Shown piece by piece: positions 18,512-27,175 of a DNA stretch of 64,000 nucleotides. The stretch covers positions 1,240,001 through 1,304,000 of the forward strand of contig NZ_OZ255835.1 of NCBI RefSeq assembly GCF_965277665.1, in the 5' to 3' direction. The position numbers were made by a program, and so were the translations under genes. This DNA comes from Lichenicoccus sp965277665 (lineage in GTDB: Bacteria; Pseudomonadota; Alphaproteobacteria; Acetobacterales; Acetobacteraceae). The notes below the pieces were generated by a model, which saw only the letters and a program-made list of their open reading frames with translations, was not told where the DNA came from and did no database searches. The first letter of the stretch is position 1. Each line of letters begins with the position of its first letter.

Positions 18512-18643
18512 ATGGACGCACCAAGAGCGGCTGGGGCCGGGCCGGAGGCGCGCGAGAGGATCGTCACGGCCGCGGTGGCGTTGCTGGCGTATGGCGGCAG
18601 GGCAGCGCTCACCACGCGCGCGGTGGCTGCGGGCGCCGCCGTC
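18512..18643 (+). pseudogene. TetR-family regulator remnant (N-terminal 44 codons)
   Basis: From the ATG at 18512 the frame reads as the first part of a TetR DNA-binding domain: ARERIVTAAVALLAYGGRAALTTRAVAAGAAV corresponds to helix 1 and helix 2, but the recognition helix and the ligand domain are missing. Similarity stops near 18643. The frame stays open into the DUF2064 gene at 18659-19516, so a long fused frame (18512-19516) exists. It lies divergent from the QorB-like gene, where the intact repressor would be expected. Confidence 0.7.
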
Positions 18644-18658
18644 GCCGGGCATGACTTC

Positions 18659-19516
18659 ATGAGCTATCTTCGACGGAGCGACTGTAACCTCGACCCTCCG
18701 CGCCTCGAACAACAGGACAGCACCCCTGGTCGGACGACATCCCTGCGGCACGCATCCATCGCCACCGTCACTCCCGGCTGCGCCATCGCCGTCATGGGGA
18801 AGGTCCCGCGCGCGGGAAGGTCCAAGACGCGCCTCGGCGCCATTATCGGGGCTCACGCCGCGGCCGCCCTCAGCGGGGCCTTCCTGCGAGATACCACCGA
18901 CAACGTCGCCTTGGCGGCCCGCGAGGCGCCCATCCTTGGCTACGTGGCCTACGCTCCCGCCGGCGAGGAACAGGAGCTCCGCAGCTATATGGCCCCCGGC
19001 ACCGAGCTCCTGCTTGCCGACGGCGCCGGCCCGATGCCCGACGGCGTCGACGGCTTCGGCCGCTCCCTGTTCGGCGCCGTCCGCGACCTTCTCGCCGCTG
19101 GCCACGACTCCGCCTGCGTCCTGAACTCGGACGGCCCGACCCTGCCCACTGCCTTCCTCGTCCGCACCGCCGCCCTGCTGGCGGAGCCCGGCGATCGCGC
19201 CGTGCTCGGGCCGGCCGAGGACGGCGGCTACTACGTCCTCGGCCTCAAACGCCCGCACGCCTGCCTGTTCCGCGACATCGCCTGGAGCACCGCAGGCGTC
19301 GCTGACGCCACGCGCGCCCGCGCCGCCTGCCTCGGTCTCGACCTCGTCGAGCTTCCCCCCTGGTACGACGTCGACGACGTTGCCTCCCTCGGCCGCCTCA
19401 GCGCGGCACTCGCTGACCCGGTCCATCCCGGTTTCGCCTCCCCCGCCACCCGGGCCTGCCTCGACCGCCTCGGCCTCGCCGCTACCCTGCCCCGACCTCC
19501 GGCGGCATGTTCGTGA
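18659..19516 (+). CDS. DUF2064/TIGR04282-like transferase
   Basis: GT-A/nucleotidyltransferase-like enzyme. The conserved core runs from CAIAVMGKVPRAGRSKTRL to about residue 270, with CVLNSDGPTLPTAFL and VLGPAEDGGYYVLGL as the strongest signatures; the family is annotated as TIGR04282 (arsenosugar biosynthesis-like), although that role is not established here. The start is uncertain: the ATG at 18659 adds ~45 residues before the core, the ATG at the GKVP motif cuts into it, and the frame also continues upstream into a TetR remnant. Its stop is overlapped by the next gene by ten bases, the first link of a four-gene operon. Confidence 0.82.
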   Translation: MSYLRRSDCNLDPPRLEQQDSTPGRTTSLRHASIATVTPGCAIAVMGKVPRAGRSKTRLGAIIGAHAAAALSGAFLRDTTDNVALAAREAPILGYVAYAPAGEEQELRSYMAPGTELLLADGAGPMPDGVDGFGRSLFGAVRDLLAAGHDSACVLNSDGPTLPTAFLVRTAALLAEPGDRAVLGPAEDGGYYVLGLKRPHACLFRDIAWSTAGVADATRARAACLGLDLVELPPWYDVDDVASLGRLSAALADPVHPGFASPATRACLDRLGLAATLPRPPAACS

Positions 19517-20889
19517 CCAGCTCCTGCCGCCGCGACGACCTCGCCTTGTCCCTGCTCGGCATCCTCATCGTCGCCCTGATCCTGTGCGGCCTGGCGCTGC
19601 ACCGCCCGGGTGCCCCCAGCGTCGGGTCCATCCCGCTCGTGAACGGGTTCGTGGCGCTGCTGGCCGCCGCCGGCCTGGTCTTTCTGCTCGCCTGCAGTCT
19701 TGTGCTGCGCCGGCCGCCCGGACGCGGCACCGGCCGCCGGACGCTCCTCATCGTCCTCGTCGTCGCCGCGCTGATGCGTGCCGGCCCGCTGCTGGCTCCC
19801 CCGTTCCTGTCCAGCGACCTCTACCGCTATGTCTGGGACGGCCGCGTCCAGCGCGCCGGCATCAATCCCTACCGCTTCATTCCCGCCGATGCCGCGCTCT
19901 CCGCCCTCCGCGATGAGGCCATCTATCCGCACGTCAATCGCCGCGACTACGCCCCCACCATCTATCCGCCGGTCGCGCAGCTGCTGTTCCGCGCCGTCGC
20001 CTCCGTCAGTCAGACCGCGCTGGCGATGAAGTCCGCCGCGGTTCTCATGGAATGCCTGGCCATCGCCTGCCTCGTCTCCACGCTGCGCCACGCGGGTCTC
20101 CCGGCAGCGCGAGTGCTGCTCTACGCCTGGAACCCGCTTGCCGCCTGGACTTTCGCCGGCAACGGCCATGTCGATGCCGCCGCAGTCGGCTTTCTCGCCC
20201 TCGCCCTGCTGCTGCGCGTGCGCGGCCAGGACGGCTGGAGCGGCGTCGCCCTCGGCGCTGCCGTGTTGGTGAAGTTCATCCCTGCCGCCGTCGTCCCCGC
20301 CTTCTGGCGCTGGCGCTGGCGCTTCCCCGCCGCCCTCGTCGCGACGATGGTCCTGCTCTACCTGCCGTTCCTGGACGTCGGCTGGCGTCGTGCGTTCGGG
20401 TTCCTCGGCGCCTATGGTGGCGAGGAAGGCCTGCGCGACGGCAGCGGGATCTGGCTCCTTGCCGGCCTCACGCGCCTCGGCCCGCTCCCGCCCGCCGCCA
20501 CCTCCATCTACCTGCTGCTCTCCGCCCTGGGTCTCGCCGCTCTGGCGCTCGCCACCGGTCTGTCCCGCCACCCGGGCAATTCCAGCGGTGCCGCCGTCTC
20601 TGTCGCCGCCCGTGCCGGCTGCCTCGCCGCCGCCGTCTTCCTCGTGCTCAGCCCGCACTACCCCTGGTACTTTCCCTGGCTCGGCCTGTTCGCAGCACTC
20701 GCCCCGGCCTTCTCCCTGCTGTGGCTCTCGGTAGCGCCGCTCGTGCTCTACCTCGACCCCTGGCACGAATTCTTCATCTGGCCGTCCCTCGTCTACGTCC
20801 CCGCGATCCTGCTCGCGGCCATCGACATCCGGCGCGGCATCCTGCCCTTCGGAACCACCGGCACTCCGACAGGAAGCCTGCCCGCATGA
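19507..20889 (+). CDS. Polytopic GT-C glycosyltransferase-like membrane protein
   Basis: Integral membrane protein of 460 aa with about 10-12 hydrophobic segments. The motif SSDLYRYVWDGRVQRAGINPYRF, with the acidic pair D..D in the first extracytoplasmic loop, is typical of polyprenyl-phosphate-dependent mannosyltransferase-like GT-C enzymes (DUF2029/GT87 type). WNPLAAWTFAGNGHVDA and LSPHYPWYFPW are further family motifs. The start overlaps the DUF2064 stop and the stop overlaps the radical SAM start (ATGA). Together with the downstream GT2 it suggests glycosylation via a lipid-phosphate sugar donor. Confidence 0.85.
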   Translation: MFVTSSCRRDDLALSLLGILIVALILCGLALHRPGAPSVGSIPLVNGFVALLAAAGLVFLLACSLVLRRPPGRGTGRRTLLIVLVVAALMRAGPLLAPPFLSSDLYRYVWDGRVQRAGINPYRFIPADAALSALRDEAIYPHVNRRDYAPTIYPPVAQLLFRAVASVSQTALAMKSAAVLMECLAIACLVSTLRHAGLPAARVLLYAWNPLAAWTFAGNGHVDAAAVGFLALALLLRVRGQDGWSGVALGAAVLVKFIPAAVVPAFWRWRWRFPAALVATMVLLYLPFLDVGWRRAFGFLGAYGGEEGLRDGSGIWLLAGLTRLGPLPPAATSIYLLLSALGLAALALATGLSRHPGNSSGAAVSVAARAGCLAAAVFLVLSPHYPWYFPWLGLFAALAPAFSLLWLSVAPLVLYLDPWHEFFIWPSLVYVPAILLAAIDIRRGILPFGTTGTPTGSLPA

Positions 20890-21956
20890 GCACCGACAAC
20901 CACGGCGTGTCCACGCCGGTCCACGACCCGAGCCGCTATTTCGAGCAGATCGATCGGTCCCGCTCGACCGAAGCGGGAAAGCCGCCCGTCTGCCTGTATC
21001 TGGAGGTCACCAATCGCTGCAACCTGCTGTGCGAGACCTGCCCCCGTACCTTCGAGACCCTCGAACCGCCGGCGGACATGAGCTGGGAGCTGTTCACGCG
21101 CATCGTCGACCAGCTTCCCGGACTGCAGCGCGCCGTGCTGCACGGCGTCGGCGAGCCGATGCTGGTGCGCGAGCTGCCGCGGATGGTGCGCTACCTCAAG
21201 GACCGCGGTGTCTATGTGCTGTTCAACACCAACGGCACCCTGCTCAACCCGCGAAAATTCCGCGAACTCGTCGACACCGGCCTCGACGAGCTTCGCGTCT
21301 CGCTCGATGCCGCCGATGCGAAGACCTACGCCCTGGTCCGCGGCAAGGACTTCTTCGACCGCATCGTCCGCGACGTCCGCAAGTTCACGCAGTATCAGCA
21401 GGCCATCGGCGCGACAACGCCGCGCGTCTCGCTCTGGCTCACCGGCCTGAAGGAGACCGTGCAGCAGCTGCCGGACTTCGTCCGCCTCGCGGCCGACATG
21501 GGGGTGGGCGAGGTCCACCTCCAGCGCCTGGTTTTCGACGACACCGGCGTCGGGTTGGCCCGCGCGGAAAGCTCGCTGTTTGAACGCATGCAGGCCGAGG
21601 AGCAGGCCGTGATCGGCGAGGCCACCGAACTGGGCCGCACGCTGGGCATCACCCTCGACGCCTCCGGCGCCACCGAGCCCGGCCTCAGCCTCAAGCAGGT
21701 CGATGACGAGCAGCCCTGGTCGCTCTGCCGCCGCCCCTGGTCGCTGATGTATTTCACCGCCCACGGACGCGCGCTGCCCTGCTGCATCGCGCCGTTCTCC
21801 GCCCGCGACTACGGCACCTACACGCTCGGCGACGCCACCCAGCAGGACATCCGCGAGATGTGGAACGGCCCCGCTTATCGCGACTTCCGCGCCCAGTTGC
21901 TCAGCGACGATCCGCCGAAGCCCTGCCAGGGCTGCGGACTGCGCTGGAGCCTGTAA
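20886..21956 (+). CDS. Radical SAM/SPASM-domain protein
   Basis: This 356-aa enzyme starts at the ATG overlapping the GT-C stop. The radical SAM cluster motif is CNLLCETC (CxxxCxxC) near residue 44, followed by GVGEPML and FNTNGTLL. The C-terminal part has LCRRPWSLMYFTAHGRALPCC and CQGCGLRW, Cys-rich signatures of a SPASM/twitch auxiliary cluster domain. Such proteins act in peptide or sugar-associated modifications. The substrate is unknown; its position between two glycosyltransferases points to a glycolipid, glycan or glycopeptide product (inference). Confidence 0.88.
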   Translation: MSTDNHGVSTPVHDPSRYFEQIDRSRSTEAGKPPVCLYLEVTNRCNLLCETCPRTFETLEPPADMSWELFTRIVDQLPGLQRAVLHGVGEPMLVRELPRMVRYLKDRGVYVLFNTNGTLLNPRKFRELVDTGLDELRVSLDAADAKTYALVRGKDFFDRIVRDVRKFTQYQQAIGATTPRVSLWLTGLKETVQQLPDFVRLAADMGVGEVHLQRLVFDDTGVGLARAESSLFERMQAEEQAVIGEATELGRTLGITLDASGATEPGLSLKQVDDEQPWSLCRRPWSLMYFTAHGRALPCCIAPFSARDYGTYTLGDATQQDIREMWNGPAYRDFRAQLLSDDPPKPCQGCGLRWSL

Positions 21957-21960
21957 GCCG

Positions 21961-22707
21961 ATGCCTGTTGCGGACCCGAACCTGGTCGCCGCTGTCATTC
22001 CGGTGTTCCGCGAACAGGGCGCCATCGGCCCCACGCTTCGCCGCCTGCCACGCGATGTGGTCAGCCATGCCATCGTCGTTGATGGCGGCAGCCGCGACGA
22101 CACCGTGGCCGAAGCCGAGGCCGCAGGCGGCACTGTCATTGTGGAGAGCCGCCGCGGCTACGGCCGCGCCTGCGCCAGCGGTGTGTCCGAGGCCAGCCGC
22201 CTCGGGGCGGCCATCGTGCTGTTCCTCGATGGCGATGGCAGCGACGAGGTCGAGCGCGCTTCTGCCATCATCGGTCCCGTGCTCCGCAACGAGGCCGACC
22301 TCGTGCTGGCCTGGCGGTCCGCGCCCGGTCGCGAGCCCGGCAGCATGGGCCGCCACCAGGTCTTTGCCGGCTGGTTGATCGGCCTCGTCTCTCGCCTGCT
22401 CACCGGCACCCGCTATCGCGACATGTCCGCCTTTCGCGCCATTCGCATTGAAGTCCTCGAGCGCCTCCGCATGACCGAGATGACCTATGGCTGGAACCTG
22501 GAGATGCAACTCCGCGCCGCCCACGCCGGTTTGCGCATCCGCGAAATCGAACTCCCATATCGCTGCCGCCTCGCCGGCTCCTCCAAGGTCGCCGGCAACT
22601 GGCGCGGCACGCTCCGTACGACACTGCGTCTTGCGGCCGTGCTGTCCCGCACCGGCCGTGCCGTCCTTGCCGATCGCCGCCGCTCCGCCCCGGCCGGCCT
22701 TCGATGA
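21961..22707 (+). CDS. Family 2 glycosyltransferase (polyprenol-phosphate type)
   Basis: GT-A fold enzyme of 248 aa. The N-terminus VAAVIPVFREQGAIGPTLRRLP, the VVDGGSRDDTV loop and the metal-binding LFLDGDGSDE (DxD-like) fit family GT2. The late block RYRDMSAFRAIR and MTYGWNLEMQLRAA resembles dolichol/polyprenol-phosphate mannose synthase-like proteins. It lacks the C-terminal membrane domain. It ends the operon that starts at 18659 and would fit as the supplier of lipid-linked sugar for the GT-C enzyme. Confidence 0.87.
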   Translation: MPVADPNLVAAVIPVFREQGAIGPTLRRLPRDVVSHAIVVDGGSRDDTVAEAEAAGGTVIVESRRGYGRACASGVSEASRLGAAIVLFLDGDGSDEVERASAIIGPVLRNEADLVLAWRSAPGREPGSMGRHQVFAGWLIGLVSRLLTGTRYRDMSAFRAIRIEVLERLRMTEMTYGWNLEMQLRAAHAGLRIREIELPYRCRLAGSSKVAGNWRGTLRTTLRLAAVLSRTGRAVLADRRRSAPAGLR

Positions 22708-22715
22708 ACAGGCGC

Positions 22716-23171
22716 TCAGTGCGACGGCTTCGCCAGTCCCACCCTGATCTCCGCGTTACGCGGCACCGGCTCAGTGCCCGTCGCATCGAAGCTCGGCAGC
22801 GCGTCGAGCTGCTGGACCGAGAACGCGACCGGTTCCACCACGTCCCCCAGCAACGCCATCGCGTCCACCGGCACCGCGATCAGCCGGCCGCCGATCCCCA
22901 GCCAGCTTCCGTAGCGTATGACCAGCTCGATCCGCCGGTCCGCGCCCTGCACCACGTCGCGCACCCGGCCGAGCGCCTGCTGGCTCGCCACCGGCCGCCT
23001 GACTTCGCGCCCGATCAGCGTGCCCACCCGCACTCGCTGCGGAAACCGCATCGCCGCCGACTGTTCCAACGTCATTCCGCTCGGCGGAGGCATCCCTCCG
23101 GGCGTCCGGCTCTGCGCGAGAGCCGCCTGCGCCGCGCACACGCAGGCTACCGCCACCATCCGCTTCAACAA
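22716..23171 (-). CDS. Exported PRC-barrel domain protein
   Basis: Small protein of 151 aa with a signal peptide (MLKRMVAVACVCAAQAALAQ). The body LIGREVRRPVASQQALGRVRDVV..., with RIELVIRYGSWLGIGGRLIAVP, is a PRC-barrel, a beta fold found in photosynthetic reaction centre H subunits and many small periplasmic proteins. It converges on the GT2 gene and is divergent from the cytochrome b gene at 23260, with ~90 bases between, so it may share control with that redox module. The function is unknown. Confidence 0.8.
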   Translation of the reverse strand: MLKRMVAVACVCAAQAALAQSRTPGGMPPPSGMTLEQSAAMRFPQRVRVGTLIGREVRRPVASQQALGRVRDVVQGADRRIELVIRYGSWLGIGGRLIAVPVDAMALLGDVVEPVAFSVQQLDALPSFDATGTEPVPRNAEIRVGLAKPSH

Positions 23172-23259
23172 AACCGCATCCCCTTACAAGAACGTTGAGC
23201 CGCCATTGGCGACGCTTCGAAATACGACCCGTGATCCGCTGGAGGTTACACTGGTAGAG

Positions 23260-23937
23260 ATGCAGGCCGACATTCCCTCGGCGCAACGCGACCGCCGGCT
23301 ACACCCATGGCCGGTGCGCGTCATGCATTGGCTCAACGCCCTCGCGATGATCGTCATGATAACCTCCGGTTGGGGCATCTACGACGACGATGCCATCATC
23401 AAGGGCTTCCTGTTCCCCGGCGTTCTGCGCCTCGGTGAATGGGCCGCCCCCAGCCTGAACTACCACTTTGCCGGCATGTGGCTGTTGGCGGTCAACGGCC
23501 TGGCCTACCTCGCCTACGGCCTCGCCACCGGGCGCTTGCGCGAACGCCTGCTGCCGATCCGCACCCGCGAGATCGTGAGCACGGTGCGCGATACGCTGCG
23601 ATTCCGGATCGCACACGAGGACCTCACCACCTACAACGCAGTGCAGAAGCTGCTCTACATCGTCGCCATACTCGCTGGCGTCATGCAGGTCGCGTCCGGG
23701 CTGGCGATCTGGAAGCCGGTTCAATTTTCCGGTCTCGTTTCCCTGCTCGGCGGCTTTCAGTTCGCTCGCATCATCCACTTTGCCGGCATGACGATCCTGG
23801 TCGGTTTCCTGATCGTGCATGTGGCGCTGGCGCTGCTGGTTCCCCAGACCCTGTGGGCGATGCTGTCCGGCGGTCCGAGGCTCGAGACGCGACGGCTCGA
23901 CGAACCGGCTTCCGCTCAAGACGGGAAGATGCCATGA
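23260..23937 (+). CDS. Membrane cytochrome b (cytochrome b561/b6-like)
   Basis: Integral membrane di-heme b-type cytochrome of 225 aa. Four hydrophobic helices are visible, with His residues in RVMHWLNALAM, LNYHFAGMWLL, FARIIHFAGMTIL and LIVHVALALL as likely heme ligands. The family includes hydrogenase and formate dehydrogenase b subunits and YedZ-like anchors. The stop overlaps the ATG of the molybdopterin oxidoreductase gene (ATGA), so the two are almost surely partners: the cytochrome passes electrons between quinone and the periplasmic enzyme. Confidence 0.88.
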   Translation: MQADIPSAQRDRRLHPWPVRVMHWLNALAMIVMITSGWGIYDDDAIIKGFLFPGVLRLGEWAAPSLNYHFAGMWLLAVNGLAYLAYGLATGRLRERLLPIRTREIVSTVRDTLRFRIAHEDLTTYNAVQKLLYIVAILAGVMQVASGLAIWKPVQFSGLVSLLGGFQFARIIHFAGMTILVGFLIVHVALALLVPQTLWAMLSGGPRLETRRLDEPASAQDGKMP

Positions 23938-24707
23938 GGTCCCCCTTCCGTCCCGCCGACCGCCCCGACCCCGCCATCCTCGACGACCACAAGCCGCTGC
24001 TGAGCGCCATCGAGCGCCGCAAGCTGCTCCGCGGCGGCTTGTCCCTCGGGGCGCTGTCCATGCTCACTGGCTGCGACGTCAAGCGGTCGGAGTCCGTGCA
24101 GTCCGCGCTGCTCGCCATCTCCAGTCTCAATGACGGCGTGCAGGCCTGGCTGTTCGACCCCACGAAGCTCGCTCCCACCTATCCCGCCAGCCAAGTCCTC
24201 AGGCCGCCCAAATTCAACGCCTACTACGACGTCATCGACGTCAAACCCGTCGATCTCGCCAGCTGGAAGCTCGAGCTGTCCGGCCTCATCGCGAACCGCA
24301 AACCCTGGACGCTCCCCGAACTCGCCGCACTGCCGCAGACCGACATGATCATCAAGCACATCTGTGTCGAAGGCTGGGACTATATCGGCGAATGGTCCGG
24401 CGTCCGCTTGTCGACGTTCCTCAAGCGCATCGGCGCCGACCTGAAGGCCAGGTATGTCGCCTTCAAGACAGCCGACGACTACCCCAGCAGCATCGACATG
24501 GCGACCGCCCTGCACTCGCAGACCATTCTCGCCCTGGATTACGCCGGCGAGACGATCACCGACCCGTTCGGCTTCCCGTTGCGTCTGCGAATGTCCACCA
24601 AGCTTGGCTACAAAAACCCGAAATGGATCACCGCGATGGAGGTCACGAACACCTATCGAGGCGGCTACTGGGAGAAGCAGGGCTTCCCCTGGTTTGCCGG
24701 CCTGTGA
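23934..24707 (+). CDS. Molybdopterin-dependent oxidoreductase (sulfite oxidase family)
   Basis: 257-aa enzyme with the sulfite oxidase/YedY-like molybdopterin fold. The Mo-ligating Cys is in IIKHICVEGWDYIGEWSGV; the dimer-type C-terminal Mo-co domain is absent. The N-terminus carries RRKLLRGGLSLGALSMLTGC, a Tat-like signal that also resembles a lipobox, so it is exported and possibly lipidated. It is translationally coupled to the cytochrome b gene. This gives a YedYZ/MsrPQ-like layout, but similarity alone does not show methionine sulfoxide as substrate. Confidence 0.88.
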   Translation: MRSPFRPADRPDPAILDDHKPLLSAIERRKLLRGGLSLGALSMLTGCDVKRSESVQSALLAISSLNDGVQAWLFDPTKLAPTYPASQVLRPPKFNAYYDVIDVKPVDLASWKLELSGLIANRKPWTLPELAALPQTDMIIKHICVEGWDYIGEWSGVRLSTFLKRIGADLKARYVAFKTADDYPSSIDMATALHSQTILALDYAGETITDPFGFPLRLRMSTKLGYKNPKWITAMEVTNTYRGGYWEKQGFPWFAGL

Positions 24708-24743
24708 GGCAAACGGAGCCTCTTCGGCGCAGCTGCTTCCGCC

Positions 24744-27076
24744 TCATGGGCTCGGGGCCGCCATGGCCGGGGCGCCGTCGGCGAGGCAGGCGGCAAAGAT
24801 GCGCGCGACATGCACCGCCTCACGCTGGGCACCGTCCCGGATCTGGTGCCGGCACGATGTCCCGTCCGCGATCAGCAGCGTGTCCGGCGAGGCTGCGCGT
24901 ACCGCCGGCAGCAGCGACAACTCGCCCATGGCGCGCGACACCGCCGCGGTCTCGGCTTGATAGCCGAACGCGCCGGCCATCCCGCAGCAGCTCGCTTCGA
25001 TCGTCTCCACCGTGAGCCCCGGGATGAGGCGCAGTGCCGCCTGCACGCTTGCCATCGCGCCGAACGCCTTCTGGTGACAATGGCCATGCAGCAAGGCATT
25101 CAGTGTGACGGGGGCGAATCGCGGGAGGAAGCGTCCGGCACGCGCCTCCGCGACGATGAACTCCTCGAACAGGAAGGCAGCAGCGGCGAGGCGGCGGGAG
25201 TCCTCTCCGGGCAACAGCGCCAGCGCCTCGTCGCGGAACGACAGCAGGCAGCTCGGCTCCAGCCCCACCACCGGAACGCCGCGCCGCAGGAACGGGGCGA
25301 GTGCCGCCAGGCTGCGCGAGAGCTCCGCGCGGCCGCGTGCGACATCGCCGGTCGAGAGAAACGTGCGCCCGCAACAGAGTGGGCGCGACCCGGTCGCCGC
25401 GCGCGCGATGTGCACGCGGTAGCCTGCCGAGACCAGGGTCACGAGGGCGGCGTCGATCGTCTCGCGCTCGAAGGTGGCGTTGAACGTGTCGGCCCAGAGC
25501 ACGACTTCCGGACCACCCTCCGGGCCAGATGCATTCTGCGGCGGCCGGAAACGATCGCGCCGCCACACCGGCAACGTCCGACGCGCGCTGAGACCAAGCA
25601 GGCGTTCGGACAGCCGCGCCAGCGGCGGCAGGCGATCGCGTAGGTTGAGCAACGGCGCGAGGCGGCCACCGATCGCGGCATAACGGGGCAGGAAGCCCAC
25701 CAGCCGATCGCGCAGCGAGAAGCCGTGTTTCGCCGCGCGGGCAGCCTGCACCTCCATCTTCATGCGCGCCATGTCGACGCTGGCCGGACATTCGCGCCGG
25801 CAGGCCTTGCAGGATACACAGAGCCTCATTGTGTCCGCCATCGCATCGGACGCCAGGGCATCCGGGCCGAGCTGGCCGGACAAGGCGAGACGCAGGCTGT
25901 TGGCGCGACCGCGGGTGACATGCTGCTCGTCGCGTGTGGCGCGGTAGGACGGGCACATGACGCCGCCCGCAAGCGCCCGGCAGGCGCCGTTATTGTTGCA
26001 CATCTCGACGGCGCCCTGCAGACCGCCCGCTTCCCCCGGATAGTCCGACCAGTCGAGCGCCGGCCGGAACTCCCGTATTACGTAACCGGGTGCATAGCGC
26101 AGCAGGCTGCGATCGTCGAAGCGCGGTGCCCGCACGATCTTGCCGGGATTGAGAACGCCCTGAGGATCATCGTGGCGTCCACGAGCTCGATCGCGATCGG
26201 CCCGAGTGTCACCAGGTGCTGGGCCGCCTGCATGGCCGCACGGAACGACCCGAAATGACAGACGCCGACCGCACGCCTGCCAAGCAAAGGTGACAGCTTG
26301 AGCTCCACTGCCGTGGAATAGGCCAGCGTCCCTTCGGACCCGACGAGGATGTGGGCAAGGTTGACCGAACCGCGACGAGGATCGAGCGCGTCGAGATTGT
26401 AGCCGCCGACGCGACGCTGCACTTTCGGGAAGCGGGCGGCGACCTCGTCGGCCTCGCGCATGCCGATCGCCAGGAGTTGCTCGGTGAGGTCGCGCCTGCG
26501 CGGGTCGTTGATACTGGCGGGATCGGTTTCGACCTCACCGAAATGCATCGGCGTGCCGTCGGCGAGCACGGCCTGGATCGACGTGACATTGTCGCGCGTG
26601 GTGCCGTAGCGGAGCGAGCGGCCACCGCAGGAATTGTTCCCGACCATGCCGCCGATGGTTGCGCGTGACGCCGTGGAGACATCGACCGGAAACCACAAAC
26701 CATGCGGCTTCAGTTGCCGGTTCAGATCATCGAGCACGATGCCCGGTTCGACCGTGCAGCGCCGGTTCGCGACGTCGAGTTCGAGAATGCGGCGAAGATG
26801 CTTCGAGCCATCGACCACAAGGCCGCGATTGATCGTCTGGCCGCTCTGCGACGTGCCGCCGCCGCGGGCGGTGACGGGAATTCCTGCCTCGCGCGCCAGG
26901 GCGCACGCGCGCGCGGCCGCCTGCATCGTGCGTGGCACGACCACCCCGGCGGGCATGATCTGGTACTGCGAGGCGTCGGTGGCGTAGCGGCCACGGGTGA
27001 ACGCGTCGAAATGGACCTCGCCGTCCACTTCATCGCGCAGCCGCGCTTCCAACCCGGTCCGGACCTGGCTCAGCAT
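24744..27076 (-). pseudogene. FAD/Fe-S oxidase (GlcD + CCG fusion type), internal deletion
   Basis: The gene encoded a fused FAD-linked oxidase plus iron-sulfur protein. The upstream part (27076-26078) starts at an ATG with GAGGAG nearby and holds the FAD_binding_4 domain (VTARGGGTSQSGQ, GNNSCGGRSLRYGT, LVGSEGTLA) up to ELVDATMI. There the sequence jumps to another frame reading DPQGVLNPGKIVRAPRFDDRS, the normal end of the FAD-oxidase C-terminal domain, and continues through the 4Fe-4S motif CVSCKACRRECP and the CCG-type motif GHCHQKAFG. The junction is at 26165-26170. Roughly 190 residues of the oxidase domain (estimated from family length) are missing and the frame is broken, so activity is very unlikely. 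Native substrates in this family are D-lactate, glycolate or similar. Confidence 0.87.
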
Positions 27077-27175
27077 GGTCTGTCTCCTCGTCACGGGCTC
27101 TTCAGGTCGGAATCTCGGGGGCGTGCATGCAAAACACACCCGTCTTGAGTGCAAATAATGTTCTTTGCGTGCAGA
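27077..27175. promoter_or_regulatory. Promoter region with repeated TGCA half-sites
   Basis: The 99-base gap upstream of the oxidase pseudogene has three similar motifs: GCGTGCATGCAAAA (27121-27134), GAGTGCAAA (27148-27156) and TTTGCGTGCA (27163-27172). The first contains the palindrome TGCATGCA. They resemble the inverted CTTGCAT/ATGCAAG pair upstream of the GntR gene and may be its binding sites. This is inference from sequence repetition only. Confidence 0.35.
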
